DNA from: Pagrus major
Taxonomy: Eukaryota > Chordata > Actinopteri > Spariformes > Sparidae
DNA length: 64,000 bases
Reading direction: 5' to 3'
NCBI RefSeq assembly: GCF_040436345.1
Contig: NC_133236.1
Span: forward strand, 10,690,165-10,754,164
The notes under the pieces were generated by a model. It ran no database searches. It was not told the DNA's origin and saw only the letters and a list, made by a program, of their open reading frames with translations. Made by a program: the position numbers and the translations under genes. Below are positions 1 to 11,726 of this stretch, in pieces; within the stretch, counting starts at the first letter, position 1, and every line of letters begins with the position of its first letter.

Positions 1-2886
1 GAAAAGGAAGTACAGACAGATGCATGGTTTAGATAAATAACCTTAACATAATGTGGTGCAAAGCCACTTTGATCTGAGAATTAAAGAAGTTTGCTCTTTG
101 ATGGATCCATTTCCTCTACAAAAACACTAGCTCTGCTTGTTCTTGTCTTGTGTCTAAAGAAACATAATTCTGTAAAAGAGCAAAGTTGCTCTTTGTGGAA
201 AAAAATATAAAAATACAGATATTAAGTTGTCGGAAAGTTGGAACATCTCACAACATAATACAATCCAACACTATGACAACACAAATGGCATTAAAAATTA
301 AATCTGGTGCACTTTGAAAGAAACAATTAACAGACTAGATCATAATTAACATGAACATACATAAAAAAAACTGTAGAAAATATAAAATGTAGATACTAGT
401 CAAATAAAACACTGAGCTTAATAAGTCTAGTCCTCACAATTCACTATACTATACAGCTTTGGTGACACAATGTTAACACCATCCCACAGGCTATAGCAAT
501 AGTCAGTATCAATCATTAGTCCAGAGTTGTAACTAAACCTCGACTGAGAGGCTAAATAATCATTCTCTTGTTTGTCCATCTGTGAAGAGTGCCATCTTGC
601 CTATAGATTGTCAGGTCTGTCTGGTTGAGGGTGCTACTGAAAAGTAGGATTTTGTATTGTGCATGCGCATACTGAAGCAACAACACAAAACATTAGAGAT
701 CTTTAATGCTATTATTAGAATATGAAACTATGCCAGGGCAAATTAGACTTTGGCGGTCCGCCATAGTCAAGGTAATTAATGGAAAACACTGAGTTTTCTG
801 TTACTTATTGGTGAAATAAATGATTCATAGCAACATGAAAATAAAACTTTGCAAAATTCGTAATTCAACTTCATACATGAGTTGTCATTGCTTTGAAAAA
901 TATAAAATATTGCTTTTATATGTAAATGTCATGTAATGTCATGAATGATCCTTTATCTTATTGTAATAATTTCAACCATGTGCACCTGCCCCAATGTACT
1001 TTATTACCTTTTAACAGCATTATTTAAGTTAACTGGACATCCAGTAACTGTCACTAAAACTAAAATTGTTTTGTACACTTGTCTACTGATGACATTTAAT
1101 GTATTCTTCTGGTCTCTGGGTTTAATCTGAAAAAAATAGTTCTTGACTGGAAAGAAGTCAAGTCAGTCAAGTATTGCATATACATTTTTTGCTTACATGT
1201 AATTTGTAACATCTGGGTAAAATGAGCTCAATTAGCTAGAAAAGTTTTTCACTAGCATTAACCCTGATAACAAGTTGGGTAAAACAATATTTAAGTGGTT
1301 AAGGGGACAGCTTCTACTCGATGTTGTTTACGCATTAAGCTCATGAACACACCAAAGTCAGAAAGAATGACTTCCCAACCTGGGAAATGCGACTATCTGA
1401 GGAGCATGTGAATGCGTTACTACTTGTCTATACAGTTTGTAATTTGCCATCATAAGCAATCAAAGCGTGCACGGCCCTGTTTTTCTTGTAAGCTTTATGG
1501 TTAAAACAAATTTAGAAAATCTGAAATTACAATGTCGTTAATATTAGACGAAGGTCAGCCTTCTCGTAGAGTCTTGAGTTATGTATCTCTACACATCAGT
1601 CTTGCAGGACTTGTGTAAAAAAGTTTCAAGCATGGCAAAATATATCAGAGCATGTCAGAAAATTAGTCTAGTCTACATGCCAATGTTGTCCAAAGTTGCT
1701 TTGTAGGATGGAAAATGCTTTACATAATGCTCACAATATTACACTCTACATTGAGTAAACTGGGCTTGCAAAACTGGTGTGAAGGACAGATTAGTTCATG
1801 TTTTGAAAGGAGAAGCACGCAGACTCATCTGTTGCGTGCAGGTTGGTGTTTATGAAAGAGAAAATGTGTCTTACAAGATGTACCTACAAAACTTGTGTGC
1901 AGAGCCGTCATTTGCATATCTCTGTTCAGATAAGCTGCTTATAAGAAACTTATCTTTTCAAGCAGCTATTCTCCAACAAACCATAACTTCATTTCTGCCT
2001 CTCTGACTTCCTGCAAAAATGTTTTTTTCATGCATCAGGTCTTAGTAATAAGCACTGATAGGTTTTGTTACAGCATGGACATCTTGCTTATACTTATGTA
2101 CGATTTCTGAAGCACCAGTAAGGATGACGATAGTATACAGACACTCAGTTGTTTACTTTGTCCGTACTTAGAGTTAGGTGCTCTGGGAGACATGCCTCTT
2201 AAATTTATTATAATCAGTATCTGTGGAAATGCCAAGGAGCATTTCTGGGCCGTGTTTTGAACTCAGCTTGTGTTTCCTCCCACACAGACTTGCTCTCAGA
2301 AAAAAAAATCTTTTTATTTCACAATCTAATCTGTTTCTCTCTCCTTATCTCTGTTGAAGGTCTGATGTTTCCTGCCTGTGTGCCCTTGCAGTGGATCGAC
2401 TTGCCGCCTGTTCTGACTGTCATGAGCTCTGAAAAAGTACTATGGATAAACGCTCTTTTAAATGAATAAAAATCTAGGTCACTCAGTTTTCTACATTTTA
2501 CTGAAAATAGGCTGGAAAGAAAGAAAGTTCACACGTTTCCATCAATTTTGGTAGACAAATAGTTTTAAGCCATATGCCAACAAACTTTGAATAAAATTGT
2601 TGGAGTGCATGTGATGTGAGCAGTTTTATGTTAACTCATATACATATATACTCAAAATATATGATATAAGAAATGTATTTAAAATGTTTGTTTTTTTTGC
2701 ATTTCATTGCATGTTTTAATTTAAGTGTATTATAATATTATTACTGCATATTTGCCCTTAGAGGTCAGAAGAATGTCATTCTTAACTCGTCAAATACTTT
2801 GGGATGGCAGCTGACTCAAACTATAATCCCGAAGTATCAGTATTTGAGATGGGAATGGGACTCAAAAATAAATTATTTTACAAAGT
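1..2886. other. Gene-free left flank
   Basis: I see no coding exon of a known family here; the short open frames (near 945-1130, 1779-2006 and 2257-2469) lack family signatures and in-phase partner exons. The stretch is AT-rich. Two small structures stand out: a palindrome at about 753-765 (TGGCGG, T, CCGCCA), and a perfect octamer ATTTGCAT at 1910-1917 followed by an inverted pair of GATA motifs at 1928-1934 and 1949-1955. It could be distal intergenic sequence or part of an intron of a gene lying to the left. Confidence 0.5.
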
Positions 2887-3223
2887 GGACCTTTAAAGGT
2901 CCAGTGTGTAGGATTTAGTGGCATCTAGCAGGGTAGCTGAAGATAGTAACATACAAAATAGCCCTCATGGTGGCAGGTAAAAAAGTGCAAAAAACATGAA
3001 AGTCCCCCTTTTCAGAGCCAGTGTTTGGTTTGTCCATTCTGGGCCACTGTAGAAACATGGCTGTGCAACATGGTGGACTCCGTAGAAGGTGGCTCACTTT
3101 CTCTGTAGATATTGAAGTCTCATTGTAAGGAGATTATACACTTATGAAAACATAATTAAAAATATTATATTCAATTTCTGTCAGAGATCCCCCTGAAGGC
3201 TACACACTGGATCTGTAAAGCTC
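2887..3223. mobile_element. MITE-like element with inverted ends
   Basis: The left end reads CTTTAAAGGTCCAGTGTGTA and the right end, reverse-complemented, reads CTTTACAGATCCAGTGTGTA, giving imperfect terminal inverted repeats of about 25 bp around roughly 330 bp without coding capacity. Similar ends (TTAAAGG followed by a short AT-rich or GTGT stretch) recur at 5193-5802, 35688-35991 and 36597-36920, so this looks like one of several related non-autonomous DNA transposons. The superfamily is not assigned. Confidence 0.6.
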
Positions 3224-3587
3224 ATCATTCAACAGTGAATCAGATGTGTAATACAAAATAAACTGAAAGTCATGTCTTGGTTTTACAGCACATTTACTCA
3301 GTAGTCTTTATCTCTATGACTGCTCTCACCACTCCTGTTTCCAGGAAGCAACATGGAGCTGTTTCCAACAAACAAGCTCTGATATACCTCCTCTACACTC
3401 CCTGTCCAGCACAGAGTTAAGCTTAAGAGCCAGATATGTTTCTCAGGAGGTGAGAAGGTGATAATATGTTAGGACCAGGAGTCTGACAGCTTGTTTTGCA
3501 GTTATTATTGGACACAACTGCAGATGTGGCTTAAAGGTCAAACACACCAACCAAGTATCAAAACTTTACCCAGATTTTCCGCTAGAA

Positions 3588-4113
3588 AGAATAGATTTCA
3601 AAATCCTGCTGTTGGTTTATAAAGCACTGAATGGTTTCGGGCCAAAGTACATTTCTGATCTGCTCCCACGTTATGAACCATCCAGACCTCTGAGGTCGTC
3701 AGGTACAGGTCTGCTTTCAGTCCCTAGAATCAAAACTAAACATGGAGAGCAGCGTTCAGTTATTATGTACCACATATCTGGAACTGACTCCCAGAAAACT
3801 TCAGGTTCGCTGCAACTCTCACCTCTTTTAAATCAGAGCTGAAGACCTTTCTGTTTGCCACTGCCTTTCACTGAAGCAATTTCAAGGCTTTGAACTGCAC
3901 TGACTGTTATTCTTTAGTCTTGTCTCTTTTAAACCTATTCTATTTTAGCCTGTTTTTCCTATTTCTTATCTTGTTTTAATGTTTTGTTTCTTGATGTCTT
4001 CCTACTTGTTTTTAATGTATTTTAAATGCAATTTTTAATGTCTATTATTGCAATTTGCAATATGCCCCTGTAAAGCACTTTGAGTTGCCTTGCCTTGCCT
4101 TGCCTTGCCTTGC
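3588..4113 (+). mobile_element. 3' end of a non-LTR retrotransposon (LINE)
   Basis: A broken reading frame encodes the tail typical of fish LINE reverse transcriptase ORFs: LLLVYKALNGFGPKYISDLL, then PSRPLRSS and LLSVPRIKTK. After a frameshift near 3790-3810 the usual ending continues in another frame (FKSELKTFLFATAFH, stop). A T-rich 3' UTR follows, ending in AAAGCACTTTGAGTTGCC and a (CCTTG)n tail at about 4087-4113. It is 5'-truncated and dead, as expected for target-primed insertion. The clade (L2/CR1/Rex-like) is inferred from memory of such tails. Confidence 0.8.
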
Positions 4114-5050
4114 CGTTTTTTTAGATTTTGGGGGATTTTCTCCAGAACATCATCATCAGGCCAGGAAATATCAGAGAAAACATTGTATAATCAAGGATAA
4201 TGGGAACAAGAATCTAATGTATGCAGGTTGAATACTCAACCAGGATTAAAACCAGCCTTCTCATGTGAAACTTTCCTAAAAAATGTTTTAAATCAGTCAC
4301 ACCTGTCTGAATCCATGCCAGCTCTAAACCTCATGTTTGAAAAAGAAGGCAGGGAAGGCAGTAAAATGCATTGGTACGACTTCTTGGTAAACCAGCTCCT
4401 TGAAAAAGACAGTCTTCCTCTATGTTGATGTCCAGCTGGTCAGGTCCAAGCTACTACAACGAGCCACTTGCTTGCTATACAACTTATAATGAGAGTCAAT
4501 GTGCTAAGATGTTTACGACCTGGACCAGAAATACGTCGCCTACAACTGACTTAAAATAATGTATAACATTTTTAATCTACATTTTTATAGCAGATTGTAC
4601 ATTTTACTTACTAACTATATCATATTCACATTGCTGATTTAAAAAAATATATCATTAAGTCTTTTCAGTGAAGGTCCATCTGATTCTTCTTCATGTGGGG
4701 AGAGGTGGGTCATGCCGTATTCATTTATATGGAGAACATCTTTGAGGTGATTCAGAGAACTCCCCACACTTACGCCATGGGATTCATTTTGAAAACCTGT
4801 TATTGTAATTTGAGTTTTGCAATAGTGACCCAAAAAATAGCTTTTTGGCAGCTTTTATACAGTTAACAGTATCAGCTTTTATAATTATATGACTTCACTA
4901 ACTCTAAAAACTAGCCTAACTGCCTCTCTCTACTCTCTTATGTTTTTGTCTTTTACGCCACGTTACCTCTCACTTTCAACCCTTGTCCTGTCATTCTATC
5001 TCTCGGCTTTGTGCGTGGCTTCACAGCTCCTAATTTTGCCAGTGTCATCT
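4114..5050. other. Intergenic, nothing recognised
   Basis: AT-rich sequence without a recognisable exon or repeat. Small open frames at 4228-4428 (plus) and 4639-4833 (minus) show no family signature and are taken as chance. Confidence 0.4.
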
Positions 5051-5060
5051 CCTCAATCAG

Positions 5061-5108
5061 ATCGAGGCAGACCTGAGGATCATCCTGTCTCCACATGTCC
5101 CAGTCAGA
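5061..5108 (+). other. Exon-like unit, copy 1
   Basis: 48 bp bounded by an AG acceptor (TCCTCAATCAG) and a GTAAGA donor. In phase 0 it reads IEADLRIILSPHVPVR. A diverged copy lies about 860 bp downstream (5923-5970) with the same length, borders and open phase. Similarity extends roughly 20 bp on either side (upstream TGTCATCTCCTC, downstream ATATCAACACT). A second phase is also open in both copies. No parent gene was identified, so it could be a duplicated exon of an unrecognised gene, a pseudo-exon, or part of a repeat. Confidence 0.3.
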
Positions 5109-5192
5109 GTAAGAACCATATCAACACTAACCTTTATCTGTTTCTATCAAAAATATATAATACATATGTTTTGAATGGGGTTTTTGTTGCAA

Positions 5193-5802
5193 TTAAAGGT
5201 ACGGTAATATGTAGTAGTGGCATTTGGCAGAACAGACTTGGCAGAAATGCTGCCACATACAACTTTAGATATTAGCACACAGCAGCCTCAGTTTGTGCCT
5301 CTCAGAGAGCTGGTGGTAATGTCGCGTTACGTGATTTATTTAGATTTATTCCTTGTCTGTTGCAATAAGACAACACATGGAGTGATAACTAATTAAGATA
5401 TTTAGGGCTCAGAGTGTGCCAAAGACAGTCAAAGTAATGACTTAGTGACTCAGATAGACTGAGGAGAAGTCCGCTCATCACCGAGTTAATAAATTCTGTG
5501 AATATTTTTCACAATGCTCCATAATTTCTTTGTATCATCCTAATTATTATTTTTAAGTTATAACCTATAGTATTATTAACTATACATCTTTACCTCATCA
5601 CTTGAATTAGTAGAAATACTTGACGCTGTTGTGAACGAGTTCATATTTAGAAAATGAGTTTCTTGTCCGTAAGGGCCACCGTAGCTTCTGGAGCTTCTCC
5701 AGTGTCTTCGGAAAGGGAGAGGTGAGCGAGGGAGTGTTGCAATCTAGAACCTCACCTTTAGATGCCGCTTAATACTCGATGTATTACACACTGTGCCTTT
5801 AA
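5193..5802. mobile_element. MITE-like element with TTAAAGG ends
   Basis: The ends are TTAAAGGTACGGTAATATGT and, reverse-complemented from the right, TTAAAGGCACAGTGTGTAAT: imperfect terminal inverted repeats around about 610 bp. There is no transposase frame inside. The ends match those of the elements at 2887 and 35688 in their first seven bases. Confidence 0.5.
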
Positions 5803-5922
5803 AAGAGATACAGCTTGGTTTAATTGAATCATATTATTTACTGCATTCTTGTCTTAAAGCTCCATTAATCGATATGCTTATGACGGAATCAGATGTGTAA
5901 TGTGTGTCATCTCCTCCATCAG

Positions 5923-5970
5923 ATCAGAAGAGGCCTGCGGCTCATCCTGTCCCAACATGTCCCAGCCAGG
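5923..5970 (+). other. Exon-like unit, copy 2
   Basis: 48 bp between TCCTCCATCAG and a consensus GTAAGAATC donor, reading IRRGLRLILSQHVPAR in phase 0. It shares ten of sixteen residues with copy 1 at 5061-5108. Equal length, intact borders and an open frame in both copies are the evidence that the unit may be, or may have been, a real exon. Confidence 0.3.
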
Positions 5971-5989
5971 GTAAGAATCATATCAACAC

Positions 5990-8685
5990 TGTACGTGGCC
6001 ATTGTCACGGACAAAACAGCTGATTATATCTGACCTAGATTTCATATAGAGACCTGTAACTGTAGTGTAGACAGTTGTCGACTCCTTACACACTGGTGCT
6101 TTAAAGTAGAAGCAACAGTTTCATCATAAATGTAAATTCTGATATTCTTCATGACCAGTAGTGGTTTTACTTTGAGCCATTTCAAAGGTTTTTGCACTTA
6201 GATGCTGTCATAAAGGTCGGGTGAGAGGTAGGTCATCAGAATCCACGAAAAACACCTAATATGAAACTAATAAAATTACACTATTTGGTCAGTTGACACA
6301 ACAGATGAAACCAAGATTGAATTAAACAAGAAATTTAAGTAAAAATCAGATTTCTGTATCAGCCAAAATCACTAAAATGGACGTATTTCAACCGAAATCA
6401 TAACACTGGATAACAATTTTATGAACATAGATTATATAAGATCCAAAATACAAATTAAATACATCTATGCCCTGATGTCCTGACCCCTCATCTCTCCTCT
6501 ACAGTCTTATTTCAGATTAGGTTGTACAAGCAGGGAGAAACAGACTTCAGTGACTAAACAACAGGAAGTTATAATGTGCATGTTAATAATTAAGCTTCTA
6601 TCTTTAGCTTCCTTTTTTCTTAATCCTTTGTAATCCTTTGCAATTGGTCGTGTGGACACAAATGTACAGACTAGAGCTTTGTGGCTACGATTTAAAACTG
6701 AAGTACCTGTTTGTGTTTTACCTGCTTCTATTAATGGAGCCTTTCAGACACAATAGAGCCACTGATCAAACCCACACCCACTCTTTATCCCAGCACAGAA
6801 GTTTCAGGATTGCATAAATGCGTGCTGACTCATATCTGGAGTTCATGGAAATATTTGTGTGACAGCAGCTGAGTAATATTGTTGGAGCTGGAAATAAGTT
6901 CAATGTATTGAAATTTCTAGTAAGTATTTAAAATTTTACATCAAAATCATTTTCTGACCAGAGTTAAGATGAAGGAGCAGTCAGCAGAAACATACTCAGA
7001 GATTAAAAAAACATATTTTTAAACATTCACATATTACAGCAGTAGTATAAACACATAAAAGACAAGGCGAGTATTTAATGCCACTTGTGAAACAGTCATA
7101 AAATGTTTAGTCGGTCCTTGGATGTGATCCCTGCTCTGTGATACATTATGCTACCAAAATGACATACAGTACAATCCTGTTGACAACTTCACTCAATTGA
7201 GTGATGGCATCATGTACTGCTGAGGCTATAAAGCATTTCTTGGGACCTATAACAAAATATAAAACAAAACAATTATATTTGAAGGACCACATTATGTAAA
7301 TGTCAACATATAACTAATTCACATAAAAACACAAAGTTGTTATAAATCCTATTGAGTAGCCGCATAATAATGTTGCTCACATTTACACATGTTGACTTGA
7401 TTGTTTGTGTACAGATACAATTATTCCTTGTTTGGTCAGTTCACATTGGTCTTGTCTTCTACTACTACAAAGCTTTAGAGCTGAGGATCGCCCTCCCCTC
7501 TTTTATTTCTCAAACTCTTTTATGCCAAAAGAGCCATTAACTCAATTATATAATACCTTGAGCTGGACAAGACAGTTGCCTAATATTCCACGACACAGAT
7601 GTCTTGTACTGTTGCACAGTCATCTCAAACAATGCTGTGACAAATACAAAGCAATGACATATTCTGTGGTAAACAGTGAGGCATCGTTAACAGACACATG
7701 AGTAAAATTGACACTCAGTTCAACCCAGAATCACCAGACCCCAGCTGCTTGTTTACTCAACTGAGCAATTATATGTATATGTATTAAAAGCCAGACAGTG
7801 ACCCACAGACATGACCTAACTCATTGTATTGTTACTAATGATGACATAATCATGGTGAGTGAAACCATTCAGTGATTCATTCAGGTACAGTGTTAGTCTG
7901 TCTGAAGACATGATTCATGATTTATATTCTAAGGGGCGTTCAGGAGAATTATACATTTTTGATGCATGTCATTTATTTGGTGGATTAATGGTTGTCAAAG
8001 TGGGATCTTAAAATCTCCAGGGGTTTGTGGAGGGGTCGGTAACATAATTAGAAACATTTTTCTGTAATTTGAGTATAAATTAATTTCCAAGATATTATCC
8101 CAGGCAGAAAATATGTACAGTATAATCACACTCATATTGTTCCCCATGATGTATAAACAGTTATACAGTAACAATTATAAATCAATAATGATAAGCTTCT
8201 TTTATGGGCCTTTTTAAGTCTTATGTAATAGGGGACTGACCATTGGCCTAATGTGCATCTATTTTGGGGTTATTTTAGTTACTAGTTACATGCAGAAGAA
8301 ATCCATGTCAGTGAATACTGTCTATCATAGCTGTAAAACCTCTGGAGAATATTGTTTCCCCTTTGAGTCCCCTTAGTTTGTCCCCATCTGCAGATTCATA
8401 AAAGAAAATGCTAGGCTACATTTTCTCAGCCTTAAGTGATTACATTAAACACTAATGCTTGTGTGACTGGAAGCTTAGATAAAGGCTGTGTGAGATTGGT
8501 ACGATCTGACAGATAAGATTCTTGTTCTTTTTTTTTTTTTGCCTCAAACACTTGAGGGGATTTTTTATGGTCATTACTCATAACTCATTTTTGCTGTCCA
8601 AGACAAACAGAGAAACAGATGTGCATACTTTAGCTTAGTGGCATTCCCCTTCAAAAACTGTCCACCAACACTCATATATTCTACA
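5990..8685. other. Intergenic, nothing recognised
   Basis: No exon of a known family is visible. The open frames at 7352-7540 and 7405-7701 overlap each other in different phases and lack borders or motifs. The region is AT-rich, with scattered poly-T (8529-8540) and no clear element ends. Confidence 0.4.
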
Positions 8686-8689
8686 CCAG

Positions 8690-9045
8690 GGCTGCCCAAA
8701 GTGAAGCCCCTGCAGGCCAAAGCTGGCCCACCCTAAGGTTCAATTTGGTCTACCAGATATTTCCAACAAAAACATTATTAAAACTTAAAATATAAATCAC
8801 TGTTTATGCTGTTTTATGTTTTGTGAGTTAAAATGTTCCTTAAATATCAACAAACCCAAATTTCTTTTTTTTATAATGTGAGCATGATGGGCACACTACA
8901 GGAAGTCAGTCAGTTGTGGGAAGTTGGGAACACAATACCACTTTGTATCTTAACAGTTCAATACAGTAGGTGTTTACTTTTGGCCTGTGGACCATCATTA
9001 AGGTTCAGTTTTGGTCCTCCAAGGGAAAAAGATTGGGCGCCTTGT
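8690..9045. mobile_element. Decayed hAT-like non-autonomous element
   Basis: The left side reads CAGGGCTGCCCAAAGTGAAG and continues with GGCCAAAGCTGGCCCACC and TTCAATTTGGTC. The right side carries diverged reverse complements of the same words (GGCCTGTGGACCATC, TTCAGTTTTGGTCC, GGGCGCC). The CAGGGCTGCCCAAAGT start is a familiar hAT-type end. Boundaries are approximate and no clear 8-bp target duplication was found. Confidence 0.45.
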
Positions 9046-9321
9046 TTAAACTATTTCATGACTGTTTCACCTGTTCAGACATTATATGTACAACACTGAA
9101 GAACACTTTGGACAAACTGTAACAACCCCCCATATTTACATACGTACGTATATTTCCATCAATAGAAAATAGAAACATAAATATTCACTGTACGTCTTGT
9201 CTTCATAGCACACTTGACCTTCAGAGTCATCTTTCCTAAAGTAGGTACATTGTTGGGACAACTGTCAGTCTCTACTGTGTAGCTCGTACACTCGCCATCT
9301 AGCATCTGTTTTCCATAAATT

Positions 9322-11433
9322 TTAAATGACATCATTGCGTGTAGGATGTGATGTGTTTCCTGTTGAACTTTCTGGTGGTACTGTAGCATCTTTCACGAAA
9401 AATGGGAAATAATTGGAGAGATAAATAGCCTTAAACTTGGTGCTGCAGAAGCAGTAGACCAGCGGATCCAACAGACAGTCCATATAGGACAGCACCATGA
9501 GGCCGTCAAAGGCCACAGCAGCTTTATCCTGGATGACCTCATCTTGGACGTGGACCCGGATGATCAGCAGAACCATCCTGCTTATAGCGCAGGGCAGGAA
9601 GCAGAAGGAGAAGACCACCATGACAGAGGTCACTAAAAAGACAGCTCTCTTCAGCTTGGTTCTATCGCCAACTGTCTTCTTCCTGAGCCGGTTGACAATG
9701 CGCACTGTGCAGTAGACCAGGATGATGAAGGGGATGACGATCTGGGTAAAGAAGACCATTTCTCGCAAACTGTCCGTCAGGTCCTGAAATCATAAAAAAA
9801 GGTTAGAAAAAAACGAAATTGTCATTCTTGATTGGTTGGACAGTTTCCTTTCAAATTGCAGTGCAGGAAGAAGTACTCAGATCCTTTACTTAAAATTCAA
9901 AGCTTTCAATAAGACAATGTAAAACTGCCCCATTACAAGTCCTGCTTTCCACGGTATTAAAATTATAATCTCAAAGATTTTTATTTAAATAAATGTCTGT
10001 TATGACACAAAAATTGTACGCTTCACACAACAATTTAAAAGTTTTTTTCAATTGGTAACAAGCATCGGTCAATATGGAAGCCCTTTTTCAAAACACTTCA
10101 CACAGTCTACATTACCAATATACAACTTGGCTCACTCAAACCACCGAAACACTTCATACATGTCTCAAAATAGGCTCATTCCACCATAACACAGGCAACA
10201 GTTCTCAGTCAGAAGTCATACATTTTCACTCATTACAAACTGATCTAAAAAACACTAACCACAGGGAGCATTAGATAAATAATGAACTTTTTTAGATTAC
10301 ATACTTTTTCTAAACTCTTGAATACTTCTTTTTAAATGCTAGCATGTTTTCTATCCATGAGAAACGCATAGTAAATGATAGCACATTGACTTTCAAAGTA
10401 CTGACAGTTGGATTTGTTTAACATTATTAACAGATGCTTGTCTTTTTTTTTTTCAATAAAACAACATTTCACCAGAAAGACATGACATTTCAGAGCAAAT
10501 CATGTCAGTATGTAATTTAAATGTGAACATAAATTAAATAATATGTTCAACAGACTAGTATTCCTAATGCCAATGAGCGAGAGTAGAAACGTTGAATTAG
10601 TCAACTCATCGTGCATGTTCCTGGTGTGAACACTGTATTGCGTAAATAAGAACAAAATAACTGTTGATGCTAGCAGTGACGCCAAATCTTGCTCACTCAG
10701 CACTGTGTTGCCACATGGTCACAACTGTCAGGACTGTAAAGCTGAAAACTCCCAGATGAATCATTTATTGCTGAAATGCTATGTCACTCGTCTCATGCAC
10801 TTCCCAGATTTTTTAGACCAATGTTGAAAACCTACCAATAACAAACACATTGTGACATTTTACAGAAATACACACTGAGCATGTAAACATTACCTTGATC
10901 TCGGCATCATCTTCTTTACCATCATCTTTGTGGCTGTTGCAGCATTCAAAGTTCTGCAACATTGTGGGAACGGTGAGAGGCAGAAGAAACAGCCAGATGA
11001 GAATCGAGATCTGAGGAGATTTCTTGAGAGCTCTTAAGAAATTCTTTCGACCAGGATGTACCACATTGAAATATCGATCAATGGAAGTCACCGTCAGGAA
11101 GGCAATGCTGGCTCCTCGGTTCAAAAACAACATGAAGAGCATAGCTTTGCATACTGCGTCGTTTTTACTCCTCCTCTCCCCGTGGATGAAGTTGTACGCC
11201 TTTATGGGCAAACAGAAGAGCAGGAGAATGTCCGCCAAGACAAGGTTGAAAAGGAAGACGTTGTTGGTGTTGGATTTCCAGAATTTCAGCTTGAATATGA
11301 AGAGGTGGAGGACAGATGCATTCAGAGGCAAAGCCAAGATAAAGATGATAATAATGATAGCTGCATAGAATTTGTACAGAGTCTCATTTGTGGCTTCACA
11401 GTCCTCAATTTTCTGGTAACTGGAGTTTCTCAT
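9322..11433 (-). CDS. gpr31: GPR31/HCAR/OXER1-clade G protein-coupled receptor
   Basis: Plasma-membrane class A receptor for a small acidic ligand; in mammals this clade binds hydroxycarboxylic acids and oxidised eicosanoids, and GPR31 is described as a 12-HETE receptor. Two exons, 11433-10894 (180 codons) and 9783-9322, join in phase 0 with GT/AG borders to give 333 residues. Visible marks are N in LPLNASVL (TM1), D in LADIL (TM2), the TM3 cysteine in DAVCKAM, IDRYFNVVHP (DRY), W in ILIWLF (TM4), P in IVIPF (TM5), FCFLP (TM6) and DPLVY (TM7). The start MRNSSYQ gives an N-terminal glycosylation site and a normal-length N-terminus. The intron falls in extracellular loop 2, whereas mammalian members have intron-free coding regions. 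DPLVY is HCAR-like, so the paralogue choice rests mainly on its neighbours tcp10, ttll2 and igf2r. Family is near certain; the gpr31 name is moderately so. Confidence 0.85.
9784..10893 (-). other. Intron of the gpr31-like gene
   Basis: A 1.1-kb intron with a GTAATG donor and a TTTCAG acceptor on the minus strand. At about 9862-9960 it carries a stretch of the type GAAGTACTCAGATCCTTTACTT, a word common in dispersed fish repeats. Open frames inside (10074-10274, 10500-10703) show nothing recognisable. Confidence 0.7.
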
Positions 11434-11702
11434 TTTTGTCTTCTTTTCTAAACTGACAAGGAAATCACTTCACACTCAAAGCCTCACCCTACAATCAAAC
11501 AAAAAAAAAAATCACACCAAACAAGTTTCTTCAATGTCTTCAGTTGTAATCCTCTTTCAAGTTTTAAACTCCTCTGTCAGTTCCACCGTGTGTATCTAGT
11601 TTCCAAAGTCATTCAGGTTTTATGTCCTGTTCTGTGAGAGTCAGTATCAGGTCTGGAAGTAGTTCTCCCGCTGTGCAGAGTTTTGCCTGCTACTGAGCCT
11701 TG

Positions 11703-11726
11703 CTTTTGTAGCTCCGCCCCTTATAG
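11703..11726 (-). promoter_or_regulatory. Probable gpr31 core promoter
   Basis: Read on the minus strand, the stretch contains CTATAAGG, then a GC box GGGGCGGAGC, then TACAAAAG, about 270-290 bp upstream of the receptor start codon. A TATA-like element beside a Sp1-type box at this distance fits a core promoter with a 5' UTR of about 250 nt. Start-site usage is inferred. Confidence 0.4.

Noticed and set aside
3612-3842. 76-codon frame that looks protein-like
   Set aside because: It is a LINE reverse-transcriptase tail with a frameshift, not a host gene.
4889-5275. 128-codon plus-strand frame
   Set aside because: It runs from unique sequence into a MITE at 5193; only the 48-bp unit at 5061 has structure worth noting, and in a different phase.
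11024-11451. Two overlapping plus-strand frames opposite the receptor
   Set aside because: They are antisense shadows of the gpr31 exon, which has the clear family motifs.
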